Shown here: positions 1 through 6,380 of the stretch, in pieces
Numbering within the stretch: position 1 is the first letter of the stretch
How the letters are laid out: each line of letters opens with the position of its first letter
Assembly (NCBI GenBank): GCA_046086225.1
Contig: JBJSXF010000175.1
Location: 1 to 6,797 of the forward strand
Reading direction: 5' to 3'
DNA: 6,797 nt
Source: JBJSXF01 sp046086225
Lineage (GTDB): Bacteria > Actinomycetota > Acidimicrobiia > IMCC26256 > PALSA-610
Notes under the pieces: generated by a model
What the model saw: the letters and a program-made list of their open reading frames with translations, nothing else
What the model was told of the DNA's origin: nothing
Databases searched by the model: none
Position numbers and translations under genes: made by a program

Positions 1-2361
1 ATCCAATACGACCTGCTCTTCGAGCGCATGCTGAACCCGGGTCGCCAGCAGATGCCCGACATCGACATGGACTTCGACTCCCGATACCGGGGTGAGATGA
101 TCCGCTACGCAGCCGAGAAGTACGGCCACGACCACGTCGCCCAGGTCATCACCTTCTCCACCATCAAGGCCCGGGCCGCGGTGCGCGACGCCGCTCGCGT
201 GCTCGGCTACCCGTACGCGGTCGGCGACAAGATCGCCAAGCTGATGCCGCCGCTCGTCATGGGGCGCGACACGCCGTTGCACGCCTGCTTCGAGCCGACC
301 GACGACTACGGCGACGGCTACAAGATGGCCACCGAGCTGCGCGACCTCTACGCGGCCGATCCGGACGCCCGGCGCGTGATCGACGTGGCGCGGGGGTTCG
401 AGGGGCTGCGGCGCCAGGACGGCATCCACGCGGCGGCCGTCGTCATCACCCGCGAGCCGCTCGTCGAGTACCTGCCCGTCCAGCGCAAGCCCGAGCCGGG
501 CACCCCGGCCGCCGAGGCGCCGATCGTCACCCAGTACGAGATGCACGCGGTCGAGGACCTCGGGCTGCTCAAGATGGACTTCCTCGGCCTGCGGAACCTC
601 GACGTCATGGAGATCGCCCTCGACCTCATCGAGGCGAGCACCGGCGAGCGACCCGACATCGACGCCTTGCCCCTCGACGATCCGGCCACCTTCGATCTCC
701 TGCGCCGGGCCGACACGATCGGCGTCTTCCAACTGGAGGGCGGGCCGATGCGGGCGCTGCTCCGGGCGATGGCGCCGACCGACTTCGAGCACGTGTCGGC
801 CGTCCTCGCGCTCTACCGCCCGGGCCCGATGGCCCAGAACTGGCACACCGAGTACGCCGAGCGCAAGAACGGCAAGAAGCCCGTCTCGTTCGACCACCCC
901 GACCTCGAGGAGATCCTCGGTCCGACCTACGGCCTGATGATCTACCAGGAGCAGCTGATGCGCGTGTCGCAGAAGCTGGCCGGCTACTCGCTCGAGGAAG
1001 CCGACAACCTCCGCAAGGCGACGGGCAAGAAGAACCGGGCGCTCATCGCCAAGGAGCGGGAGAAATTCGTCGAGGGCTGCGTCGCCAACGGCCACTCGCC
1101 CGACTTCGCCGAGCGCTACTTCGACACCATCGAGCCCTTCGCCGACTACTCCTTCAACAAGTCCCACACCGTCGGCTACGGCTACATCACCTACCAGACG
1201 GCGTGGCTGAAGGCGAACTACCCGGTCCAGTACCTCGCGGCGCTGCTGACGAGCGTGAAGACCAACCTCGACAAGGCCGCGGTGTACCTCAACGACTGTC
1301 GCCAGCACGACGTACCGGTGCTGGTGCCCGACGTCAATGCCTCCCAGGTCGACTTCGCGTGCGAGTTCGGTGCGGGCGCCGGCGCGATCCGGTTCGGGCT
1401 CTCGGCCGTGCGCAACGTCGGTGAAGGGGTGGCGAGCCTCATCGTCGCGGCGCGGGAGGAGGACGGCCCGTTCGCCGACTTCCACGACTTCTGCGACCGG
1501 GTCGACCCGACCGCGTTGAACAAGCGGGCGGTCGAGTCGCTCGTGAACGGCGGAGCTTTCGACGCGATGGGGCATCCGCGCAAGGGGCTCCTCGCCGTGT
1601 TCGAGACGATCATCGATTCGGCGGTCCGGCGCCGACGCGAACGTGACGCAGGAACGCTCTCGCTGTTCGATCTCGGGGGCGAAGCCGATGCGGCCCCGGT
1701 GTTCGACGATCGACTCCCGATCCCCGACGTGGAGTTCGACAAGGGCGAGCGGCTGCGGGCCGAGAAGGAGATGCTCGGCCTCTACATCAGCGATCACCCG
1801 CTCATGGGGGTCGAGCAGTCGCTGCGGCGGCATACCGAATGCGGGATCGTCGATCTGCTCGAGCTCGAGGACGGCTCGGTTCGGTCGGTGGCCGGGGTGG
1901 TCACGGGACTCGCCCGCAAGTACACGAAGCGGGGCGACCTCATGGCGACCTTCGTGCTCGAGGACCTCGCGGCGGCGATCGAGGTGATGGTCTTCCCGAA
2001 GACGATGCTCCAGTACGGCGACCTCCTCACGCCCGACGCGGTCGTGGTGATCAAGGCCCGCGTCGACAACCGCGACGACGCCCCGAAGCTCATCGCGATG
2101 GAAGTCGCCTGCCCGGAGTTGCGGGTCGGCGGGATCGAACCCGTTCGGCTCCGGCTCCGTCCGACCGCCCTCACCGAGGAGCGGGTGGCGAAGCTGAAGC
2201 AGGTGCTCGACGGGCACGCCGGCGACAATCCGGTGCACGTGCTGCTCACCGGTCCCGACAAGGAGACCGTCCTTCGGCTCGGTGACGAGTTTCGCTGTGA
2301 CGCCAGCAACGGCCTGTTCGCCGAGTTGCGACTGCTCTTCGGCGCCGACTGCATCGCCTGA
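1..2361 (+). CDS. dnaE: DNA polymerase III alpha subunit, DnaE1 type (5' partial)
   Basis: This is the catalytic subunit of the replicative DNA polymerase, which extends primers 5'->3' at the fork while bound to the beta clamp. The reading frame is open from base 1, so the gene enters from outside the window. The 786 codons seen leave about 400 N-terminal residues missing compared with actinobacterial DnaE1 (about 1,180 aa): the PHP domain and the first part of the palm. In fragment numbering, MPDIDMDF supplies catalytic aspartates D22 and D24, and KMDFLGL supplies the third, D193; all three are present. The fingers follow (GVFQLEGGPMR from about 240; GYGYITYQTAWLKANYP near 391-407), then the helix-hairpin-helix region. 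A candidate clamp-binding motif TLSLFD lies at 552-557, an OB fold at about 626-700, and a C-terminal domain ends the protein. An internal ATG at base 28 is not the real start. The next gene begins 48 bases after the TGA. Confidence 0.97.
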   Translation: MQYDLLFERMLNPGRQQMPDIDMDFDSRYRGEMIRYAAEKYGHDHVAQVITFSTIKARAAVRDAARVLGYPYAVGDKIAKLMPPLVMGRDTPLHACFEPTDDYGDGYKMATELRDLYAADPDARRVIDVARGFEGLRRQDGIHAAAVVITREPLVEYLPVQRKPEPGTPAAEAPIVTQYEMHAVEDLGLLKMDFLGLRNLDVMEIALDLIEASTGERPDIDALPLDDPATFDLLRRADTIGVFQLEGGPMRALLRAMAPTDFEHVSAVLALYRPGPMAQNWHTEYAERKNGKKPVSFDHPDLEEILGPTYGLMIYQEQLMRVSQKLAGYSLEEADNLRKATGKKNRALIAKEREKFVEGCVANGHSPDFAERYFDTIEPFADYSFNKSHTVGYGYITYQTAWLKANYPVQYLAALLTSVKTNLDKAAVYLNDCRQHDVPVLVPDVNASQVDFACEFGAGAGAIRFGLSAVRNVGEGVASLIVAAREEDGPFADFHDFCDRVDPTALNKRAVESLVNGGAFDAMGHPRKGLLAVFETIIDSAVRRRRERDAGTLSLFDLGGEADAAPVFDDRLPIPDVEFDKGERLRAEKEMLGLYISDHPLMGVEQSLRRHTECGIVDLLELEDGSVRSVAGVVTGLARKYTKRGDLMATFVLEDLAAAIEVMVFPKTMLQYGDLLTPDAVVVIKARVDNRDDAPKLIAMEVACPELRVGGIEPVRLRLRPTALTEERVAKLKQVLDGHAGDNPVHVLLTGPDKETVLRLGDEFRCDASNGLFAELRLLFGADCIA

Positions 2362-2364
2362 GCG

Positions 2365-2396
2365 GGTCCGGACCGGGCCGTCCGATCGGCGATCGG
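2365..2396. repeat. Palindromes and 7-base tandem repeat in the dnaE-npdG gap
   Basis: The 48-base gap holds GGTCCGGACC (2365-2374), a perfect 10-base palindrome. A short inverted repeat, CGGAC/GTCCG, lies at 2369-2373 and 2380-2384 with a 6-base loop. CGATCGG occurs twice in direct tandem (2383-2389 and 2390-2396), directly against the proposed -10 element of npdG, and the first copy also lies within the palindrome CCGATCGG. No T-tract follows, so this is not a standard intrinsic terminator. An operator or a weak 3'-end hairpin is possible, but such short palindromes also occur by chance in GC-rich DNA. Confidence 0.35.
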
Positions 2397-2402
2397 TATC
2401 CT
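2395..2402 (+). promoter_or_regulatory. Likely -10 element (GGTATCCT) for npdG, leaderless spacing
   Basis: TATCCT at 2397-2402 fits the actinobacterial -10 pattern TAnnnT and is preceded by GG. Seven bases separate it from the A of the npdG ATG at 2410, which would put the transcription start on or next to the start codon. No good Shine-Dalgarno sequence lies upstream of that ATG, and no recognisable -35 hexamer is seen at about 17 bases. The call rests on pattern and spacing only. Confidence 0.55.
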
Positions 2403-2409
2403 CCGCCGA

Positions 2410-3063
2410 ATGCGCATCGGGATCCTGGGGGCCACGGGCCCCGCCGGCCGCGGCCTCGCGGCCCGACTCGCGAGCGTCGGGCACGAAGTGCTCTTCGGGT
2501 CGCGCGACGCCGAGAAGGCCGAGGCGGGCGTCGCCGCGCTCGTCGAGACCTGGGGTGAACGGGTCGCCGGACGATTGGTCCCGTGCGACAACACGGGCGC
2601 CTGCGATGCCCCGGTCGTGATCTTGGCGGTGCAGGCCGAGGCCGCGATCCCGACCGTGCAGGAGCACGCCGAGCACCTGCCCGGCAAGATCGTCGTCTCG
2701 ATGGCCAACAACCTGGTGAAGCACGGCAACGAGTTCAACGCGGTGCTCCCGCCCCACGGGTCGGTGGCCGCCGAGATCCAGTCGCTGCTGTGGCGCTCGA
2801 AGGTCACGACCGCCTTCCACCTCGTGCCCGCGGCCGAGTTCGGGGCGCTCGATCACGAGATGGAGAGCGATGTCATCGTCCTCGGTGACGACGACGAGGC
2901 GGTGCGCACGGTGATGGAGATCACCACGAGCATTCCGCGGCTGCGGGCCCTCGACGGGGGCTCGCTGCGCAATGCGGTCGGGATGGAGACCTTCGCCGCG
3001 GTGCTCCTGACCGTCAACATCCGCCACAAGATGCGGGGCAGTCTCCGACTCCAGACCGTCTGA
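2410..3063 (+). CDS. npdG: F420-dependent NADP reductase (NpdG/Fno family)
   Basis: This is probably a soluble cytoplasmic enzyme that transfers hydride between coenzyme F420 and NADP(H), setting the supply of reduced F420 for F420-dependent enzymes. The 217-residue length is close to Archaeoglobus Fno (about 212). An N-terminal Rossmann fold begins at residue 2 with GILGATGPAGRG (4-15), the family's form of the dinucleotide-binding loop. GSRDAEK (30-36) carries S31, R32 and K36. Together with T9, these match, from memory, the positions by which Fno grips the 2'-phosphate of NADP, so NADP rather than NAD is expected. The middle holds VVILAVQAE and the segment VVSMANNLVK, where relatives often read VNPL; TTAFHLVPA lies on the F420 side of the cleft. 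The start was chosen because the Rossmann strand begins at once and a -10-like element sits 7 bases upstream. The cysteine ligase gene follows 21 bases after the stop. A different F420- or NADP-linked oxidoreductase of the same family remains possible. Confidence 0.85.
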   Translation: MRIGILGATGPAGRGLAARLASVGHEVLFGSRDAEKAEAGVAALVETWGERVAGRLVPCDNTGACDAPVVILAVQAEAAIPTVQEHAEHLPGKIVVSMANNLVKHGNEFNAVLPPHGSVAAEIQSLLWRSKVTTAFHLVPAAEFGALDHEMESDVIVLGDDDEAVRTVMEITTSIPRLRALDGGSLRNAVGMETFAAVLLTVNIRHKMRGSLRLQTV

Positions 3064-3069
3064 GCCGAC

Positions 3070-3077
3070 GGTAGGGT
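3070..3077 (+). promoter_or_regulatory. Likely -10 element (GGTAGGGT) for mshC, leaderless spacing
   Basis: TAGGGT at 3072-3077, preceded by GG, fits TAnnnT and ends exactly 7 bases before the ATG at 3085, the same spacing as upstream of npdG. It lies in the 21-base gap after the npdG stop codon. If it is a promoter, transcription would begin at the ATG. This argues against the GTG at 3076, which overlaps the element, and against the ATG at 3091. No -35 element is evident. Read-through from npdG is also likely given the short gap. Confidence 0.5.
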
Positions 3078-3084
3078 GCGGCCG

Positions 3085-4290
3085 ATGGGCATGCGGCTCT
3101 ACGACACGGCACGGCGGTCGGTAGTGCCGTTCGCCCCACCCGAGACGGTGAGGATGTACGTCTGCGGCATCACGCCGTACGACTCGACCCACCTCGGGCA
3201 TGCCGCCACCTACGTGACCTACGACATCGTCGTGCGGCGACTCGAGGAACTCGGTCATGCCGTGCGCTACGTGCGCAACATCACCGATGTCGACGACTCG
3301 ATCCTCCCCAAGGCCCGTGAGCTCGGCGTTCCCTACCTCGAGCTCGCGGCCGCCGAGGTGGCCCGCTTCCATTCCGACATGGATGCCCTGGGGATGCGGC
3401 CTCCGGTGGCCGAGCCCCGGGCGACCGAGTCGATCGATCAGATCGTCGAGCTCGTGACCCGGCTGCTCGAGCAGGGGAACGCCTATCTGACCGCCGGCAC
3501 CGCCTACTTCGACGTCTCGTCATTCCCGCGGTTCGGGGCGCTGTCGCACTATCCCGAGGCCCAGATGCTCCGGCTGGCCCGGGCCCGGGGTGGCAATCCC
3601 GATGATCCGCACCGGCGCAGCCCGCTCGACTTCGTGCTCTGGCAGCCCTCGCTCGCCGACGAACCGGCCTGGCGGGCGCCGTTCGGGGTGGGGCGCCCCG
3701 GCTGGCACATCGAATGCTCGGCGATGGCGATGCACGAGCACGGCTCGACCCTCGACCTCCACGGGGGCGGCACCGACCTCATCTTTCCCCACCACGAGTG
3801 CGAGATCGCCCAGAGTGAATCGATCACCGGGGAGCCCTGCGCCCGGCACTGGCTCCACTCGGCGATGGTCAACTACGAGGGCGAGAAGATGTCGAAGTCG
3901 CTCGGCAACCTCGTGTTCGTGAGCGATCTGCTCGAGCGGGCCGATGCCCGCGCGATCCGGCTCGCCCTCACCCGACACCACTACCGGCACGGGTTCGAGT
4001 GGTTCGACACCGACCTCGACGAGGGCACCGCGCTGCTGCGGCGGTTGCTGGCGGCCGCGGCCCGTGACGGCGGTCCCGATCCGCGGCCGTTCGCCGAGCG
4101 GGTGCGTGCGGCGATCGACGATGATCTCGACACCCCGCACGCGCTCGACGCGCTCGACGACCTCGCCAGCGCGATCCTGAGCGGCGACGGTCGTCCCGAT
4201 CCGGCGGTCCCGAGCGCGCGGGATTCCCTCTGCGAGCTCGGTCGGCTCCTCGGCGTCGACCTCGACCGCCCGCTCGCCGACGGTCGCTGA
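3085..4290 (+). CDS. mshC: Cysteine ligase, CysS/MshC superfamily, probably MshC
   Basis: This probably activates cysteine with ATP and joins it to glucosaminyl-inositol (MshC, mycothiol synthesis); the alternative is cysteinyl-tRNA synthetase. The class I fold is clear: HLGH (36-39) as the HIGH motif, KMSKS at 268-272, and a zinc site from C27, C211, H236 and E240 that aligns with E. coli CysS C28, C209, H234 and E238. W207 lies next to the cysteine pocket. MshC-like features are CGITPYDSTHLGHAATY rather than the CGPTVYD of CysS, the RGGNPDDP...SPLDFVLW segment, PFGVGRPGWHIE, and NLVFVSDLL after KMSKS. At 401 residues it is close to M. tuberculosis MshC (about 412) and shorter than CysS (about 460), with little room for an anticodon-binding domain. 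The segment CSAMAM...HHECEIAQSES, however, is CysS-like. ATG 3085 is preferred over GTG 3076 and ATG 3091 because of promoter spacing. Its neighbour npdG also serves redox cofactor metabolism. Confidence 0.7.
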   Translation: MGMRLYDTARRSVVPFAPPETVRMYVCGITPYDSTHLGHAATYVTYDIVVRRLEELGHAVRYVRNITDVDDSILPKARELGVPYLELAAAEVARFHSDMDALGMRPPVAEPRATESIDQIVELVTRLLEQGNAYLTAGTAYFDVSSFPRFGALSHYPEAQMLRLARARGGNPDDPHRRSPLDFVLWQPSLADEPAWRAPFGVGRPGWHIECSAMAMHEHGSTLDLHGGGTDLIFPHHECEIAQSESITGEPCARHWLHSAMVNYEGEKMSKSLGNLVFVSDLLERADARAIRLALTRHHYRHGFEWFDTDLDEGTALLRRLLAAAARDGGPDPRPFAERVRAAIDDDLDTPHALDALDDLASAILSGDGRPDPAVPSARDSLCELGRLLGVDLDRPLADGR

Positions 4291-4293
4291 GGT

Positions 4294-4330
4294 CCGGCAG
4301 TCGGGGAATCCGCCCGGAGTCGACTGCGGG
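4294..4330 (+). repeat. Imperfect hairpin between mshC and thrS
   Basis: GCAGTCG at 4297-4303 pairs perfectly with CGACTGC at 4321-4327 across a 17-base loop. CC at 4294-4295 can pair with GG at 4329-4330 beyond one G-G mismatch. The hairpin starts 4 bases after the mshC stop codon and ends before the proposed thrS -10 element. It could form at the 3' end of an mshC transcript, but if thrS starts at its ATG it would lie outside the thrS transcript. No run of T follows, so it is not a classical intrinsic terminator. A transcription-factor operator is an alternative. Confidence 0.4.
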
Positions 4331-4334
4331 CGTT

Positions 4335-4342
4335 GGTAGCCT
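4335..4342 (+). promoter_or_regulatory. Likely -10 element (GGTAGCCT) for thrS
   Basis: TAGCCT at 4337-4342, preceded by GG, repeats the pattern seen before npdG and mshC. Nine bases separate it from the ATG at 4352, so a start of transcription on the ATG or one or two bases before it is plausible. No Shine-Dalgarno sequence is visible between the element and the ATG, and no -35 hexamer is recognisable. No T-box leader can fit in the 61-base gap. Confidence 0.5.
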
Positions 4343-4351
4343 CGCTCGCCG

Positions 4352-6373
4352 ATGAGCAGCGCCGACCCGAACGCCGAGATCACGGTCACGCTGCCCGACG
4401 GATCGACCCGCGCGGCCGCGAGGGGCGCGACGCCGGCCGACATCGCGGCGGGCATCGGGGCCCGCCTGGCCAAGGCGGCGCTGGCCGCCAAGGTCGACGG
4501 GGAGTGGGCCGATCTCGGTCGTCCGCTGCTCGACGACGCCGCCCTCCAGATCGTCGTCCCCGAATCCGATGCCGGTCGCGAGGTGCTGCGCCACTCGACC
4601 GCCCACGTCATGGCCGAGGCGGTGACCCGGCTGTTCCCCGGTGTACGGGTGGCGATCGGGCCCGCGATCGCCGACGGCTTCTACTACGACTTCGACCTGC
4701 CCGACGGCGGAACCTTCTCCGATGACGATCTCGGTCGGATCGAGGACGAGATGCGCCGGATCGTGCGAGCCGACCAGCGCTTCGAGCGCGAGGAGCTCGA
4801 CTACGACGCGGCACTCGAGCTCTTCGCCGACCAGCCGTTCAAGTGCGAGATCATCGACAAGGTGCGGCGGGGCGAGGCCGATGCCGACGACGCCGGGGAG
4901 GCGGGGGGCGAGGGCGGCGTCTCCGTCTACCGGAACACCGATGGCGACGGCGTCGCCTTCACCGATCTGTGCCGGGGCCCGCACGTGCCGTCGACCGGTC
5001 GGCTCGGTGCCTTCAGGCTGATGAAGGTGGCGGGTGCGTACTGGCGGGGCAACGAGAAGGGTCCGATGCTCCAGCGGATCTACGGCACCGCGTGGGAGTC
5101 GAAGGCCGCGCTCGATGCGCATCTCGAGCGGCTGGCCGAGGCCGAGAAGCGCGATCACCGGCGTCTCGGCGTCGAGCTCGACCTGTTCTCGTTCCCGGAG
5201 GAGATCGGCTCGGGCCTCCCGGTCTTCCATCCGAAGGGCGCGCTCGTGCGTCGCATCATGGAGGAGTACTCGCGGTCACGGCACGAAGCCGCGGGCTACT
5301 CGTTCGTGAACTCCCCGCACATCACCAAAGAGGGCCTCTTCCAGACGTCGGGCCACCTCCAGTGGTTCGCCGACGGCATGTTCCCGCCCATGCACCTCGA
5401 CGAGGGTGGTCCCGCGGGTGAGGGCACGAAGTACTACCTCAAGCCGATGAACTGCCCGTTCCACATCCTGATCTTCCGGCACCGCACGCGTTCGTACCGC
5501 GAGCTGCCGCTGCGGTTCTTCGAGTTCGGCTCGGTGTACCGGTACGAGAAGTCGGGCGTGGTGCACGGGCTCACGCGGGTCCGGGGGATGACCCAGGACG
5601 ACGCCCATATCTTCTGCACCCGCGAGCAGATGGCGGGCGAGCTCTCGTCGCTCCTCGATTTCGTGCTCGATCTCCTGCGCGACTACGGCCTCGACGACTT
5701 CTACCTGGAGCTCTCGACCCGGCCCGAGGGCAAGGCGGTCGGCACCGAGGACGAGTGGGAGGAGGCCACCGCGGCGCTGCGGGTCGCCGCCTCGGGGAAG
5801 GGGCTCGATCTCGTGCTCGACGAGGGCGGTGGCGCGTTCTACGGGCCCAAGATCAGCGTCCAGGCCCGTGACGCCATCGGGCGCACGTGGCAGATGTCCA
5901 CCATCCAGCTCGACTTCCAGCTGCCCCAGCGGTTCGACATCCACTACACGGGCGCCGACAACGAGCGGCACCGCCCGATCATGATCCACCGGGCGCTCTT
6001 CGGGTCGATCGAGCGGTTCTTCGGTGTGCTCGTCGAGCACTACGCAGGAGCGTTCCCGGCCTGGCTCGCACCCGTGCAGGCTGTCGTCCTGCCGGTGAGC
6101 GACCGGCACGACGAGTACGCGGCGTCCGTGGCCGAACGGCTCCGGGCCGCCGGACTCCGCGGCGAGGTCGTCGACGGCGCGGGCGGCGCACTCGGCGCTC
6201 GGATCCGCCGGGCCAAGACCGAGAAGGTGCCGTACGTGCTCGTCGTCGGCGACGACGACGTGGCCGGTGACACGGTCGGCGTGAACCAGCGGGGGAGCGA
6301 CGAGCCCGAACGGGGAGTCCCCGTCGTCGGATTCATCGGGCGCCTCACCGACGAGGTCGCGACGCACGCGTGA
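4352..6373 (+). CDS. thrS: Threonyl-tRNA synthetase
   Basis: This class II synthetase charges tRNA-Thr with threonine in the cytoplasm and edits mischarged serine. The 673 residues form the full standard architecture. A TGS domain (about 9-71) leads, followed by the editing domain with HSTAH (H81, H85) and CRGPH (C207, H211), so the editing site looks intact. The catalytic core carries the zinc ligands C368 (MNCPFH), H419 (DDAHIF) and H546 (MIHRALFGS), which match E. coli C334, H385 and H511. Motif 2 lies in FEFGSVYRYEKSGVVHGL and motif 3 around HRALFGSIERF. The C-terminal anticodon-binding domain starts near WLAPVQAVVLPVSD. Residues about 171-190 form a Gly/Asp/Glu-rich insertion, longer than in E. 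coli; other actinobacterial ThrRS are also long here. There is one clear ATG. A -10-like element lies just upstream, and the HIT gene starts 7 bases after the stop, so the two are probably co-transcribed. Confidence 0.97.
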   Translation: MSSADPNAEITVTLPDGSTRAAARGATPADIAAGIGARLAKAALAAKVDGEWADLGRPLLDDAALQIVVPESDAGREVLRHSTAHVMAEAVTRLFPGVRVAIGPAIADGFYYDFDLPDGGTFSDDDLGRIEDEMRRIVRADQRFEREELDYDAALELFADQPFKCEIIDKVRRGEADADDAGEAGGEGGVSVYRNTDGDGVAFTDLCRGPHVPSTGRLGAFRLMKVAGAYWRGNEKGPMLQRIYGTAWESKAALDAHLERLAEAEKRDHRRLGVELDLFSFPEEIGSGLPVFHPKGALVRRIMEEYSRSRHEAAGYSFVNSPHITKEGLFQTSGHLQWFADGMFPPMHLDEGGPAGEGTKYYLKPMNCPFHILIFRHRTRSYRELPLRFFEFGSVYRYEKSGVVHGLTRVRGMTQDDAHIFCTREQMAGELSSLLDFVLDLLRDYGLDDFYLELSTRPEGKAVGTEDEWEEATAALRVAASGKGLDLVLDEGGGAFYGPKISVQARDAIGRTWQMSTIQLDFQLPQRFDIHYTGADNERHRPIMIHRALFGSIERFFGVLVEHYAGAFPAWLAPVQAVVLPVSDRHDEYAASVAERLRAAGLRGEVVDGAGGALGARIRRAKTEKVPYVLVVGDDDVAGDTVGVNQRGSDEPERGVPVVGFIGRLTDEVATHA

Positions 6374-6375
6374 GG
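6372..6375 (+). promoter_or_regulatory. Shine-Dalgarno-like GAGG before the HIT gene
   Basis: GAGG overlaps the thrS stop codon and lies 5 bases before the GTG at 6381. It is the only convincing ribosome binding site at a gene start in this window. It supports GTG 6381 over the in-frame ATG at 6396 and fits translation of the HIT gene from the thrS transcript. Confidence 0.55.
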
Positions 6376-6380
6376 CGGCG

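Noticed and set aside
28..30. ATG at base 28 as the start of dnaE
   Set aside because: The same frame is open from base 1, and the residues before it (IQYDLLFER) match the conserved DnaE region leading into the catalytic PDIDMDF motif. The start lies outside the window.
3076..3078. GTG at 3076 as the start of the cysteine ligase
   Set aside because: It overlaps the -10-like TAGGGT element, adds only three residues not typical of the family, and has no good ribosome binding site. The ATG at 3085 fits better.
4291..4351. T-box or other riboswitch leader controlling thrS
   Set aside because: Only 61 bases separate mshC and thrS, far too few for a T-box. No specifier stem, T-box sequence or terminator T-tract is visible.
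3520..4611. A 363-codon open frame on the minus strand, spanning mshC and the start of thrS
   Set aside because: It lies opposite well-recognised conserved genes, has no recognisable domain, and is explained by GC-rich codon use, which removes stops from the opposite strand.
3968..5230. A 420-codon minus-strand open frame opposite mshC and thrS
   Set aside because: It has a low-complexity Arg/Gly/Val composition, crosses an intergenic gap and two real genes, and matches no protein family I recognise. It is a shadow frame.
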